The notes: generated by a model not told the origin, from the sequence alone. A DNA stretch of 64,000 nucleotides from Myxococcales bacterium (GCA_028287135.1 JAQBQE010000033.1:1-64000); one strand, 5' to 3'. Counted from the first letter of the stretch, positions 18,275 to 26,401 are shown. Made by a program: numbers and translations.

Positions 18275-19009
18275 CTATCGACGGCGCGCAGGTTTGCGCT
18301 TCGCCGGCTTTGCCGTCGCGGGCTTCGCACGCACCGGCTTGCTCAGGCCCTGACGTAGCTCCTCGCGCTCGCGCGTCGCGGTCATCGCCCAGCTACAGAT
18401 CGCGCAGCTCTCGCGGACGTGCCCGCGTGCGGTGCAGGTCGCTCGCCCGAAGTAGATGATCTGCAGGTGCAGCATGTGCCAGCGGTCCTGCGGGAACACC
18501 GCCTTGAGATCGCGCTCGACCTCCTCGACGGTCCGGGCCTTCGACAGCTGCCAGCGACCGGCGAGCCGATGGATATGCGTGTCGACCGGAAATGCCGGCT
18601 GATGAAACGCCTGCACCATGACGACGCTCGCGGTCTTGTGACCCACGCCAGGCAGCCGCTCGAGCGCCTCGATGTCCGCGGGCACCTCGCCGCCGTGCTC
18701 GTCGACGAGGATCCGCGCCATCGCCGCGAGGTTCTTGGCCTTGCCGGGGGCGAGGCCACACGTGCGAATGAACGGCAGGATCTGCGCGGGCGTCATGGCC
18801 GCCATCGCACGGGCATCCGGCGCGCGCTCGAACAGCGCGGGCGTCACCACATTCACGCGCGCGTCGGTGCACTGCGCCGACAGGATCACCGCGACCAGGA
18901 GCTGGAACGGATCTGCGTGATCGAGCGGGATCGCAGGTGCGGGATGGTGCTCGTCGAGGATCGCGCGGATCCGATCGGCGCGGCGCTGGCGTTCAGGGGT
19001 CGAAGTCAC
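18275..19009 (-). CDS. nth: Endonuclease III (DNA glycosylase/AP lyase)
   Basis: A 244-residue HhH-GPD glycosylase that removes oxidised pyrimidines and nicks the abasic site. The helix-hairpin-helix L-P-G-V-G-H-K-T-A carries the nucleophile K125, and D143 in V-D-T-H-I-H-R is the general acid. The [4Fe-4S] loop is unusual: only C192, C202 and C205 are present (C-x9-C-x2-C), and the fourth Cys of the standard C-x6-C-x2-C-x5-C is missing. The C-terminus adds a Lys/Arg/Pro-rich DNA-binding tail. Its ATG overlaps the stop of the upstream HTTM gene (ATGA), so the three genes are one operon. Confidence 0.92.
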   Translation of the reverse strand: MTSTPERQRRADRIRAILDEHHPAPAIPLDHADPFQLLVAVILSAQCTDARVNVVTPALFERAPDARAMAAMTPAQILPFIRTCGLAPGKAKNLAAMARILVDEHGGEVPADIEALERLPGVGHKTASVVMVQAFHQPAFPVDTHIHRLAGRWQLSKARTVEEVERDLKAVFPQDRWHMLHLQIIYFGRATCTARGHVRESCAICSWAMTATREREELRQGLSKPVRAKPATAKPAKRKPARRR

Positions 19010-20652
19010 GGCTTGTCGGGCTTGTCGGCGTCGTCGTCGCGGGCAGGTGGTCGGGCAGGGTCGACGGGTGCCGCAGGTGCGGACCTGGTCCCGCTCAGCG
19101 TGTCTAGCAGATCACGCGCGGCCTGGTTCGTCGGCTCCGAGTACACGGCCTCCTGCGCCTTCTGGATCGCCTCGGCCTTGCGGCCTTTTCCGACCAGCCA
19201 CTGGGCTTCCGCGAGCCACGCACGAGCAGCGAGCGGCTCGAGGCGCTGGGCCTCGTGGAGCGCTTCGAGGCCCGCGACCTCCTCGCCGCGAGCGAGCAGC
19301 AGGCGGCCGAGCTGGAAGTACCCGGCCGGCTCGTCGGGCGCGATCTGGATCAGGCGACGGTACGCGACCTCCGCGGACACGGGATCCCCGAGCCGGCGCG
19401 CGTTGCCACCCCAGAACCGGAAGTAATCGACCGCGGTGGTCGTCGAGCGATCGACGACCAGCCACACACCGATCGCGAGCAGGTGTGCGAGCCCGGCGGC
19501 CGCCACCGATCGGCGGAGCGTCGAGCCAGGCGCCGCGACGAGGTGCGCAGCCGCGAGCAGCACGATCGGAATCGCGCACAGCACCGCGGCGAGCACGAAC
19601 GCATGATCGAACCGACAGAACCGCGCGAGCGCCACGCTGATCGCGAGCGCGAACCCGGTGACGATCGTCTGCGCGACGGGACGCTCGAGCCGGATCCTGC
19701 GCAGCGCGCCGCGGATCACGCGAAGGGGCAGCGACTCCGCGATCCAGACCACCAGGCGATCGGGGACCAGGAACACGTAGAACGCGAGCATCAGGTACGC
19801 GAACAACCCGATGTCGAGCCCGCTCGCGAGGATGCCGATGTGAAACGCGATGCCGACGGGCAGCGCGACGATCCACGCGGGCCGCACCCACACGGTCACG
19901 GCGAGGATGAGCTCGGTGAGCAGCGCGAACCGCGCGGCCGCCTTGAACCCGACGCTGCCCTCGATCGCCGAGCGCAGCGAGCCGGTGATCTGCCCGGTGA
20001 TCGTGCGGCCATCGAGCCACGCCGGCGACATCTTCGAGATCGCGGCCCACAGGTAGAGGATGCCGAGCTGGACGAGGAGCAGCCGCACCGCCCACGCGCG
20101 GATCGGCGTCCCGGGCACCGTCTCCGGCTTGCGCTCCCACGGCACGAAGCACGCGATCACCAGCACGAGCGCGACGAGGTAGTGGTGCTGATACGAATCG
20201 AGCTGACTGCCGAAGTACAGCCACGCATAGATCGCGGCGGCCGCCGGGATCACGAACCGCGTCGCAACGCCGAGCGCCGCGTAGACGAACAGGTACGCAC
20301 ACAGCAGCTGTCCGATCTCGAAGCCGACCCGTCCCGGACCGATGGTGTCGAGGCCGGGCAACTGGCCGACGTTGAACCCGCCGGCGCCGTAGCGCGGTGC
20401 GTGGCTGATCTGCAGCAGCGCATCGAGCGCGAGCAGGGCGAAGATCACGAGGCGCGCGAACGACAGCTTCGCCCACGACACCTCGAACCCGAACCAGAAC
20501 GCCGGCTCGCGCACGAGCTCGGTCGGCGCGTGCGCCCTGGACTTGTTCGCGTGCGCCTTCGCGAGCTCGCTGCGCGGAGGTGAGCCATCGGCGCGCTCGG
20601 AAGCCGGCGCAGGCGCCGCCTTCTTCTTCGGTCGATGGCCCTTCTTCGCCAT
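19006..20652 (-). CDS. HTTM-domain membrane protein with C-terminal TPR
   Basis: A 548-residue membrane protein. After a basic Lys/Ala/Pro N-terminus come roughly ten hydrophobic segments (about residues 50-400) containing L-D-S-Y-Q-H-H-Y, characteristic of HTTM domains, which are related to vitamin K-dependent gamma-carboxylase. Residues about 430-520 are TPR-like helices (A-E-V-A-Y-R-R-L-I-Q-I-A-P-D-E-P-A). The tail is Asp/Lys/Pro-rich. Start at 20652, two bases after the stop of the small upstream gene; its own stop overlaps nth. HTTM proteins usually pair with a small partner like the one upstream. The reaction in bacteria is unknown. Confidence 0.85.
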   Translation of the reverse strand: MAKKGHRPKKKAAPAPASERADGSPPRSELAKAHANKSRAHAPTELVREPAFWFGFEVSWAKLSFARLVIFALLALDALLQISHAPRYGAGGFNVGQLPGLDTIGPGRVGFEIGQLLCAYLFVYAALGVATRFVIPAAAAIYAWLYFGSQLDSYQHHYLVALVLVIACFVPWERKPETVPGTPIRAWAVRLLLVQLGILYLWAAISKMSPAWLDGRTITGQITGSLRSAIEGSVGFKAAARFALLTELILAVTVWVRPAWIVALPVGIAFHIGILASGLDIGLFAYLMLAFYVFLVPDRLVVWIAESLPLRVIRGALRRIRLERPVAQTIVTGFALAISVALARFCRFDHAFVLAAVLCAIPIVLLAAAHLVAAPGSTLRRSVAAAGLAHLLAIGVWLVVDRSTTTAVDYFRFWGGNARRLGDPVSAEVAYRRLIQIAPDEPAGYFQLGRLLLARGEEVAGLEALHEAQRLEPLAARAWLAEAQWLVGKGRKAEAIQKAQEAVYSEPTNQAARDLLDTLSGTRSAPAAPVDPARPPARDDDADKPDKP

Positions 20653-20654
20653 GA

Positions 20655-21044
20655 CTAGAGGAGGGGCACGGTGCACATGTCATAGCCGCCGTAGCTGCGC
20701 GGCTCGCGATCGAGGTACGTGCAATCGATCGACACGCGGACCTCGGACTTCGGATACTTCGCGCACAGCCGCGCGCCCATCGCCTCGATCACCGTGAACC
20801 GGCCGCGCCCAGCGACCTCGACCCATGCCTCGTGGAACTCGGCCCCGAGGTTGGTGGGCTTGCCGTCGATCACGAACGTCGGCTGACAGCGGGTCATCCG
20901 CATCGGCGAGAACATCCGCCACGCGAATCGCTCGTCGTGCGGATCCTTGCGGGCGAGGTAGTAGTGCAGCGGCAGCAGCAGCTGGACGAGCACGAACACC
21001 GCGATGAACCGGCCGGCCCACGTCGAGAGCAGCGCCTTCAGCAC
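20655..21044 (-). CDS. Small membrane-anchored partner of the HTTM protein
   Basis: A 129-residue protein with one N-terminal transmembrane helix (about residues 10-30) ending L-P-L-H-Y-Y, then a soluble domain with R-K-D-P-H-D-E-R-F-A-W-R-M-F-S-P-M-R. This motif recurs in small proteins encoded beside HTTM/gamma-carboxylase-like genes and in the C-terminal part of larger family members. Two Cys pairs may form disulfides outside the membrane. First gene of a tight three-gene operon with the HTTM protein and nth. Confidence 0.75.
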   Translation of the reverse strand: MLKALLSTWAGRFIAVFVLVQLLLPLHYYLARKDPHDERFAWRMFSPMRMTRCQPTFVIDGKPTNLGAEFHEAWVEVAGRGRFTVIEAMGARLCAKYPKSEVRVSIDCTYLDREPRSYGGYDMCTVPLL

Positions 21045-21125
21045 GGTCCGAGCCTACGCGATCGAGAGCCGTTCGTGCCATCCCGGGACGGGTGTCGAGC
21101 TTGCCGGTCGTTGTACCGTGAGGAG

Positions 21126-22109
21126 GTGCGCATCCTGATCCTGTTGTTCGCCACCGCGTGCGGCCAGCCCGCGTCGCCGCCACCGCCGCCATCGCCCGCC
21201 ACGACGACGCCGCCGATCGCGATCAGGACCCCCGCGCCGCCCGACGCGCCCGCGCCGCCCGACGCCCCCGCGCGCGTTGCCCAGACGTGCGTCACCGCCG
21301 GGCCCGGGTTCAACGAGGCACGCATGGTCGACGGTGCCGTGATCGCTTGCTACGCCACGCCGCTATCGGGTGACACGTACGTCGACGACTGCTGGCGCTT
21401 CGATCTCACCACTCGCGCGTGGCAGTTCGAGAGCAGCAAGGACCATGTGGAGATCGCGCCACCGCGCGAGCAGGTGACTGCGACCGCGACCCGCGCCGAC
21501 GTGTGCAAGCCCGACGGCTCCGACTGCAAGGCCGTCCCGCTCCAAGGCGTGGTGGGAACCCCGGCCGACACGGTCACGGGCGCCACGAACGCCGACCGCT
21601 CGATCGTCGCCGTGTGGGCGCAGGGTCCGATCCACGTGTTCGACGCAACGGGCACGCGCCTCACCACGATCAAACCGTGGGTGACGAGCATGAATGCCCC
21701 GGAGCCGGCGTTCTTCCGGGGAGCGCACGTGCTCGACTCGGTTCTCGCGGTTCGCATCGCCGACTCGCCGATCACCGTGGCGATCCGGCTCTTCGACGCA
21801 CGCACCGGCACGAAGATCGCCGACGTCTTCCGGGGTGGCCCCATGGACGACGACGTCGCGCCCATCGAGCTCGGCGGCACCGACTACGCATTTGTGACGG
21901 CCGAGCCGCGGAGCATCCTCGTCGTCGATGTCGCGACCGGCAAGCAGCGCGCGCGCTATCCGCTCGGCGACAAGACGCTGGGCAAGGCGCTCATCGCCCG
22001 CGTGGACGGCGGGCTGGCCGGCGTTGTCGCGAGGACCGGATTCGTCGTCGAAGGCGGCAAACTGTCGACCGTCATCGTGCCGACATGCCCGCAACCCGAC
22101 GAGGAGTAA
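21126..22109 (+). CDS. Proline-rich lipoprotein, probable beta-propeller
   Basis: A predicted lipoprotein of about 327 residues: a very short signal (R-I-L-I-L-L-F-A-T-A-C), a Pro/Ala/Asp linker with P-P-D-A-P repeats, then a beta-rich domain with blade-like motifs (G-P-I-H-V-F-D-A-T-G-T-R-L-T-T-I, I-A-I-R-L-F-D-A-R-T-G-T-K, I-L-V-V-D-V-A-T-G-K). This looks like a small WD40/PQQ-type propeller. The GTG at 21126 is immediately preceded by AGGAG with no spacing, so either a leaderless start or the TTG at 21111 could be used. Role unknown. Confidence 0.7.
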   Translation: MRILILLFATACGQPASPPPPPSPATTTPPIAIRTPAPPDAPAPPDAPARVAQTCVTAGPGFNEARMVDGAVIACYATPLSGDTYVDDCWRFDLTTRAWQFESSKDHVEIAPPREQVTATATRADVCKPDGSDCKAVPLQGVVGTPADTVTGATNADRSIVAVWAQGPIHVFDATGTRLTTIKPWVTSMNAPEPAFFRGAHVLDSVLAVRIADSPITVAIRLFDARTGTKIADVFRGGPMDDDVAPIELGGTDYAFVTAEPRSILVVDVATGKQRARYPLGDKTLGKALIARVDGGLAGVVARTGFVVEGGKLSTVIVPTCPQPDEE

Positions 22110-22236
22110 GTCGCAATTCCGGATCGGGATGGTCCTTTCTCCACGCCCGCGCCGCGTCGAGCTTCTGCTGCTGTGCTCGCGCGAATCGGCACGCGAGTGC
22201 ATTGCTTCGCAGGGGCCATCCCAATAGGGTCCGCCG

Positions 22237-22764
22237 ATGATTCGAACCTTCATCGTGGCGACGGCATTCGTCGCTAGCCTCGGCGCGTGCAGCAAGAAGA
22301 GCGAGCAGGCGGCAAAGCTACCGGCGCTCCAGCCCGTCAAGCTAGGAAAACTGAGCCTCACCATGGATGTTCCAGGTGCGGCGACGGTCACCGACGAGAA
22401 CGTCGGCGAGAACCCTGGAGTGCGCGTGTTCGGCGAGGACTTCGGCGCGATCTTCGTGGTCGCCCTGCCGCAAGCGATCACGGTCGAGGAGGCCAAGACC
22501 GCCGTGGCAAAGGAGATCGGGATCGGACAAGGAAAGCCGGGCCCCGTGGCCCCAACGAATCCAACGTCCGAGACGCTCTCCGACGGATTCGCGTTGACCT
22601 ACAAGTACACGCTGTACAAAGCCGGCGGGGGGGAGGCGGTTGGCGAGAACACGGGCATCGCGGTGTACCGGACGATCGGAGGGAAGGTCGTCCGTTGCCA
22701 TGGCATCCCAGCCGACGACGCGTTGCAGCCGACGTTCCTCACCAGCTGCAAGTCGCTTCGCTAG
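22237..22764 (+). CDS. Hypothetical lipoprotein
   Basis: A 175-residue predicted lipoprotein with signal peptide to S-L-G-A-C (about residue 18). The mature domain is alpha/beta with an F-G-E-D-F-G-A-I-F-V-V-A core and a C-terminal Cys pair (V-R-C-H-G-I-P and T-S-C-K-S). Similar short lipoproteins that may sense or bind small ligands are common in this group, but I recognise no family. Stands alone. Confidence 0.72.
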   Translation: MIRTFIVATAFVASLGACSKKSEQAAKLPALQPVKLGKLSLTMDVPGAATVTDENVGENPGVRVFGEDFGAIFVVALPQAITVEEAKTAVAKEIGIGQGKPGPVAPTNPTSETLSDGFALTYKYTLYKAGGGEAVGENTGIAVYRTIGGKVVRCHGIPADDALQPTFLTSCKSLR

Positions 22765-22973
22765 GCGCATCCAGGCGAGGCCGCCGCGGCGAGTGGACCG
22801 CGACGAGTACCAGCCCGATGGGTGCGTCGTGACCGAGCCCGCGATCCTCGTTCGGGTCGCCTTGCGAGCGCGGAATCCTGCAAGCCACCCCGCGATCGCA
22901 TCAAGCAGCCGAGCGCGGGGCTTCGTCGCGAATCGCCGCGAATACGGTCACCTACCTCCGCGTTGCACGGCGA

Positions 22974-23600
22974 ATGTTTCGAATCGGCAGCGCCGCTCTC
23001 CTCCTCACCGCTTGCTACACGTCGACCGAGCGGCCGCAGCCACCGGTCTCGCCCCCCGTTGCGTCCGTCGCGTCAGTGCCGGTCTATGCACGCGTCTTCG
23101 AACGCGGCGCGCACTGGAGATTCCAGGGCAAGAGCGTCGTCACCGGCGGCGGTGATGACGGGACGGAGACCCGCCGCAACCCCGGCCAGGTGGACTGCGA
23201 GGTGTCGCGTGCCGGCGTCATCTCGTGCCGAGGGGCTGACGACCTCGATGTTCGCCTGCGTGCGACGGCGAACGGTCTGGACACGATTGGTGACGACGGC
23301 TCGTTCGTACGTCTGCTCGGCACCCCACCCACGCCGCACCGTACCCGCCGTGCGCTTCCCGATGACGAGGGCGCGGAGGTCGAGGAAGTGGCCCGCACCC
23401 AGGCGTGCGGCGAGTCGTGGTGCTTCGGCCTTACGAGGAAGCGGACCGAGCACCAGCACGGCAGCACTCCGTTCAACGCGAGCGGCTGGCAGTTTTGCGT
23501 TCGCGACGGGAACGTCGTAGGCGGCGAGATCGTGACGAGCGGAAAGGACCACTGGCATCTGTATTCGACAACCACGCGCTTCGGCCAGGTGTGCGACTAG
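22974..23600 (+). CDS. Hypothetical lipoprotein
   Basis: A 208-residue predicted lipoprotein with signal peptide to L-L-T-A-C (about residue 14) and a Pro/Val linker. The mature part is beta-rich, with four Cys (V-D-C-E, I-S-C-R, Q-A-C-G-E-S-W-C), one near the C-terminus (F-C-V-R) and a terminal C-D. Base composition looks slightly lower in GC than flanking core genes. Unknown role. The 209-bp gap before it holds nothing clear. Confidence 0.7.
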   Translation: MFRIGSAALLLTACYTSTERPQPPVSPPVASVASVPVYARVFERGAHWRFQGKSVVTGGGDDGTETRRNPGQVDCEVSRAGVISCRGADDLDVRLRATANGLDTIGDDGSFVRLLGTPPTPHRTRRALPDDEGAEVEEVARTQACGESWCFGLTRKRTEHQHGSTPFNASGWQFCVRDGNVVGGEIVTSGKDHWHLYSTTTRFGQVCD

Positions 23601-23687
23601 CCGGGATGCGCCACCGCACGGTCGCCATGCTCACGGCCATCTCGCGGAGGTGCTGGTGATCAGCGTCGCGTCCCAGTCATAGGTGCG

Positions 23688-24038
23688 CTATTCGCTGGTG
23701 CTTGCATCGTCCTCATCGTCGAGGAGGTCGGCGAGTGCGTCGAGCCGGCGCTCCCACTGGGCCTGTCGATCGGCGAGCCACTGCGTCGCGAGCGTGAGTC
23801 CCTTGGGCTCGATCCGGCACGTGCGTACGCGGCCCACCTTGCGCGAGTGAATCAGCCCGCACGCTTCGAGCACTTGCAGGTGCTGGACGACGCCGGCCAG
23901 CGTCATGCCGAGCGGCTTGACCAGCTGCGACGCCCGGATCGGATTCTTGCTCATCCGCTCGAGGATCGCGCGTCGCGTGGGGTCTCCCAGCGCGTCGAAC
24001 ACGCGGTCGACCTGCGTTCGGGTGCGGGCCACGATCAA
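23688..24038 (-). CDS. ArsR-family winged-helix regulator
   Basis: A 116-residue ArsR-type repressor: R-V-F-D-A-L-G-D-P-T-R-R-A-I-L-E-R at residues 11-28, then recognition helix region around L-G-M-T-L-A-G-V-V-Q-H-L-Q-V-L. It lacks the Cys metal-binding motif, matching the class that pairs with AHSA1/SRPBCC proteins. Its ATG overlaps the stop of the upstream AHSA1 gene (ATGA). Such regulators usually control the pair; the repeated CTTTAGTA elements upstream may be its operator. Confidence 0.88.
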   Translation of the reverse strand: MIVARTRTQVDRVFDALGDPTRRAILERMSKNPIRASQLVKPLGMTLAGVVQHLQVLEACGLIHSRKVGRVRTCRIEPKGLTLATQWLADRQAQWERRLDALADLLDDEDDASTSE

Positions 24039-24547
24039 CCGGGGTTCCCGGGCCGCTCGACCTCGGTCGCGAGTGCGTCGAGCAGGGCACGCGTGCCGTG
24101 CTCACGTGCGGCAGCGCTCTCGGCCTTGTTGTCGAAGTACGCACCCTGCTCGGTGAAGATCAGCGTGGTTCCGGCGCCATCCGGCACGAGCTCGATCGTG
24201 GTGTGCGACGACGAGAACCGGGCGTCGCCGGACGCCATCGTGTAGGCGAAGACGATCCGACGGTCAGGAACGATGTCGAGATAGAACGTGTCGTTCGTCA
24301 TCAGCGCACCGTTCGCGCGAAACCGCCAGCGCTCCGCCCCCTCGACACGAAACTCGAGGGTATGGCTATCGATCACGAACGTCTCCCCGTGGGAGTCGCG
24401 AGTGGCGTGGTGTCGTTCGGATTCGCCGCCCATCCACCGGCGCTTCCTGGCCGGATCGGCAAACGCGGCGAACACGCGCGCGGGCGGCTGTGCGTAGCGC
24501 CGTTCGATCACGAAGGTGTGGTGAAGAACCGAAGGAGAGGGAGCCAT
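24035..24547 (-). CDS. AHSA1/SRPBCC-domain protein
   Basis: A 170-residue protein of the AHSA1 branch of the SRPBCC (START-like) fold: I-E-R-R-Y-A-Q-P-P-A-R-V-F-A-A-F at the N-terminus, a central D-I-V-P-D-R-R-I-V-F-A-Y, then T-T-L-I-F-T-E-Q-G-A-Y and a C-terminal helix. It forms a hydrophobic ligand cavity; the ligand is unknown. First gene of a two-gene operon with the ArsR regulator. GAAAGG lies 4 bases before the ATG at 24547. Confidence 0.88.
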   Translation of the reverse strand: MAPSPSVLHHTFVIERRYAQPPARVFAAFADPARKRRWMGGESERHHATRDSHGETFVIDSHTLEFRVEGAERWRFRANGALMTNDTFYLDIVPDRRIVFAYTMASGDARFSSSHTTIELVPDGAGTTLIFTEQGAYFDNKAESAAAREHGTRALLDALATEVERPGNPG

Positions 24548-24577
24548 GGGACCTTTCGATCGTTGGTTAAGTGACTC

Positions 24578-24623
24578 CTTTAGTATTGCGGGTGGAGCGC
24601 ATAGTCAAGCGTTTGCTTTAGTA
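24578..24623 (-). promoter_or_regulatory. Promoter and repeated operator of the AHSA1-ArsR operon
   Basis: On the minus strand TTGACT (24603-24608) and TACTAA (24580-24585) are 17 bp apart. Direct repeats CTTTAGTA (plus strand) occur at 24578-24585, overlapping the -10, and at 24616-24623, just upstream of the -35. They are candidate ArsR-protein binding sites. Confidence 0.5.
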
Positions 24624-24700
24624 ACGAATAGCGGGCCGCTGGGTGGGCACGATCCGTCGACGAGCAGTGCACCGTCGCTGAGCCGCTTGCCGCACTCACG

Positions 24701-24713
24701 CGACGAGTTGGCG
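24701..24713 (+). promoter_or_regulatory. Activator site A3 (distal) of methyltransferase 1
   Basis: CGACGAGTTGGCG, one mismatch from CGACA-N3-TG(T/G)CG. Its centre is 43 bp upstream of site A2. Confidence 0.45.
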
Positions 24714-24743
24714 CGACCAGCGACATGAGCTCACGATGCGTCC

Positions 24744-24756
24744 CGCCCATCTGGCG
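24744..24756 (+). promoter_or_regulatory. Activator site A2 of methyltransferase 1
   Basis: CGCCCATCTGGCG, a degenerate copy of the 13-bp element. Its centre is exactly 42 bp upstream of site A1, the same spacing as in the two sister promoters. Confidence 0.6.
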
Positions 24757-24785
24757 AGCTCGCCGCTTCCATCGCCAGTACGGTA

Positions 24786-24798
24786 CGACATCGTGTCG
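24786..24798 (+). promoter_or_regulatory. Activator site A1 of methyltransferase 1
   Basis: CGACATCGTGTCG is a perfect 5+5 palindrome. Its centre is 82 bp upstream of the C of the -12 element, about -94 from the predicted start of transcription, which is normal for a sigma-54 enhancer. Confidence 0.7.
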
Positions 24799-24858
24799 CC
24801 CCACCATCGCGGGGGAGGGCGCTTCGTCCTTCACGCCGCACTCCACCCGTTCCGAGCC

Positions 24859-24875
24859 TTGGCTCGCTGTATGCA
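24859..24875 (+). promoter_or_regulatory. Sigma-54-type promoter of methyltransferase 1
   Basis: TTGGCTCGCTGTATGCA agrees with the -24/-12 consensus TTGGCACG-N4-TTGCW at 11 of 13 defined positions and has the obligatory GG-N10-GC spacing. Transcription would start near 24886. Confidence 0.75.
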
Positions 24876-24898
24876 TTTTATGCATTTGAGGTCGAATG

Positions 24899-24972
24899 AT
24901 GTGCGAAGCAATGCCCCGACGGAGGGCGCGCGAATGACGGACGTCGTTCGCGCGGCAGTGCACGCATGCTGA
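24899..24972 (+). other. Two overlapping leader mini-ORFs before methyltransferase 1
   Basis: Two 12-codon frames lie between the predicted transcription start and the gene: 24899-24937 and 24934-24972. The first overlaps the second in ATGA, and the second's TGA overlaps the methyltransferase start in ATGCTGA. This could couple translation. An 8-bp inverted repeat (CGCGCGAA at 24927-24934, TTCGCGCG at 24947-24954) lies within. Coding is not proven. Confidence 0.3.
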
Positions 24973-25619
24973 GTCCGGCACGTGTCCTTGCGGCCTTGCG
25001 ATGGCGGACCGCCGTGCCAGATCGCGTGTTCGATCGCCTCTATCCGAAACATGTGCGGCGACTGTCCTCGGTTCACTGGACTCCAGTATCGGTTGCGCTT
25101 CGCGCCGCAGAATGGCTAGCCCCCACGGCGGGCGCACGCGTACTCGACGTCGGCTCCGGGCCCGGAAAGCTCTGCTGCATCGGTGCCGCCGCTCGGGGTG
25201 GGACGTGGCACGGTGTCGAGCGCGATCCCGCACTCGTGGAGGCCGCGAACGCGGCAGCGAAGCTCCTCGACCTCGAGAGATCGACGACGTTCAGTGCCGG
25301 CGAGATGGAGGTGGTCGACTGGCACTCGTTCGACAGCCTCTACTTTTACAATCCGTTCGCGGCAATCCTGTTCGGTGAAGCGCCGTTCGCAAAGGCGGTC
25401 CGCTGGTCCATGCTGACCGATCAGATCGCCCGCACCGAAGCGCATCTCGCGGATCTCTCGGTCGGCACGCGCGTGGTGACGTATGAGGGCTTCGGTGGGG
25501 ACATGCCCGATGGCTACCTGCTCACCCACGCGGAGATGATCGACGACAGGCGGCTCGCTCTGTGGGTCAAGCAACGATCGACACGTGGTGTGCGACCGAA
25601 ACCCACCGATCCATTTTGA
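24966..25619 (+). CDS. SAM-dependent methyltransferase, paralogue 1 of 3
   Basis: A 217-residue class I methyltransferase. After V-H-W-T-P-V-S-V (residues 36-43) comes the SAM-binding motif V-L-D-V-G-S-G-P-G-K at 59-68, an acidic ribose contact in V-E-R-D (84-87) and Y-F-Y-N-P-F (126-131) in the position of the catalytic (D/N)PP(Y/F) motif. C-terminal strand motif T-R-V-V-T-Y-E-G-F-G-G. The same features recur in the genes at 25757 and 27783. The target is unknown; an N-P-F motif would fit N-methylation of protein or nucleic acid, but this is inference. ATG at 24966 is the only start after an in-frame stop at 24897. Under a sigma-54-type promoter with an 80-base leader. Confidence 0.88.
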   Translation: MLSPARVLAALRWRTAVPDRVFDRLYPKHVRRLSSVHWTPVSVALRAAEWLAPTAGARVLDVGSGPGKLCCIGAAARGGTWHGVERDPALVEAANAAAKLLDLERSTTFSAGEMEVVDWHSFDSLYFYNPFAAILFGEAPFAKAVRWSMLTDQIARTEAHLADLSVGTRVVTYEGFGGDMPDGYLLTHAEMIDDRRLALWVKQRSTRGVRPKPTDPF

Positions 25620-25756
25620 ACGGCAGCTCCTCGCGGCTCCAGACGACGCCGGGTGAGCTCCGCGCGCTGCTGAGATCATGCTCGCCATGCAGCGTCCGCG
25701 GGGCCGGCGCGTGGCACGAAGCCGAACCTCCAGGACCGTACCGATACGGTTGCTGT

Positions 25757-26389
25757 TCATGAGGCTTGATCCAGGTCGGGCTCGTCGTCGTTCTTGATCC
25801 ACAGCTCCAGGCGGTCGGTGCCGGCCGGATGAGTTTCGACGAGGTCGTAGCCGTGCGGGGCCGGGGCCCCGAACGTGTGATAGGTCACCACGCGCGTGCC
25901 CGCCCGAGCACGAGCGAGCCGTTCGCGCGTACCCGTCACGTAGCGGAGGAACGTGGAGGGCATCAGCTCGATCTGCGCGTCCAGGGCGAATGCCTTCCCG
26001 GACAACTGTTCGGCGAACGGGTTGTAGAAGTAGAAGGCGTCGTACTCGGACCAATCGAGCTCCAACGCATCGCCGTCCAGGAACGTCACGTTCGCAACCG
26101 ACATGCGGGCGGCGAGCCGCTTCGCCACCCGCACGAGATGCGGCCGCAGCTCGATACCGACGAACGTGCATGCTGGAACCTCGGACGCGGCGACGACACA
26201 GAACTTCCCTGGTCCCGCTCCGACGTCGAGCACGCGCATCCCGGGAATGGGCGCGAGCAGCCGCGCAGCGTGTCGCGCGACCGAAACAGGCGTGAAGTGG
26301 ACCGCCGACTGGACCTGCATCTTGCGCGGCAGGTGATCGTCGAAGACGTCGTCTTCATCGGGTGTATCGAGGGACAACTGCGAGCTCAT
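25757..26389 (-). CDS. SAM-dependent methyltransferase, paralogue 2 of 3
   Basis: A 210-residue class I methyltransferase paralogous to the genes at 24966 and 27783. H-F-T-P-V-S-V at residues 31-37, V-L-D-V-G-A-G-P-G-K at 53-62, G-I-E-L about 78-81, and F-Y-F-Y-N-P-F at 119-125. The C-terminal strand is T-R-V-V-T-Y-H-T-F-G. A longer frame opens with GTG at 26431, but the predicted sigma-54 transcript begins near 26391, so the ATG at 26389 is the likely start and the mRNA is nearly leaderless. The gene is transcribed away from the activator gene and shares with it the intergenic region that holds the activator sites. Confidence 0.88.
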   Translation of the reverse strand: MSSQLSLDTPDEDDVFDDHLPRKMQVQSAVHFTPVSVARHAARLLAPIPGMRVLDVGAGPGKFCVVAASEVPACTFVGIELRPHLVRVAKRLAARMSVANVTFLDGDALELDWSEYDAFYFYNPFAEQLSGKAFALDAQIELMPSTFLRYVTGTRERLARARAGTRVVTYHTFGAPAPHGYDLVETHPAGTDRLELWIKNDDEPDLDQAS

Positions 26390-26401
26390 CGACTCCGCCG
26401 T

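Noticed and set aside
22237-22265. tRNA-like T-loop: GGTTCGAAT on the minus strand
   Set aside because: No complementary stems or anticodon arm; it is the start of a lipoprotein gene.
24580-25233. 217-codon minus-strand frame opposite the first methyltransferase
   Set aside because: It crosses the sigma-54 promoter and activator sites and lacks any domain; the plus-strand frame has clear methyltransferase motifs.
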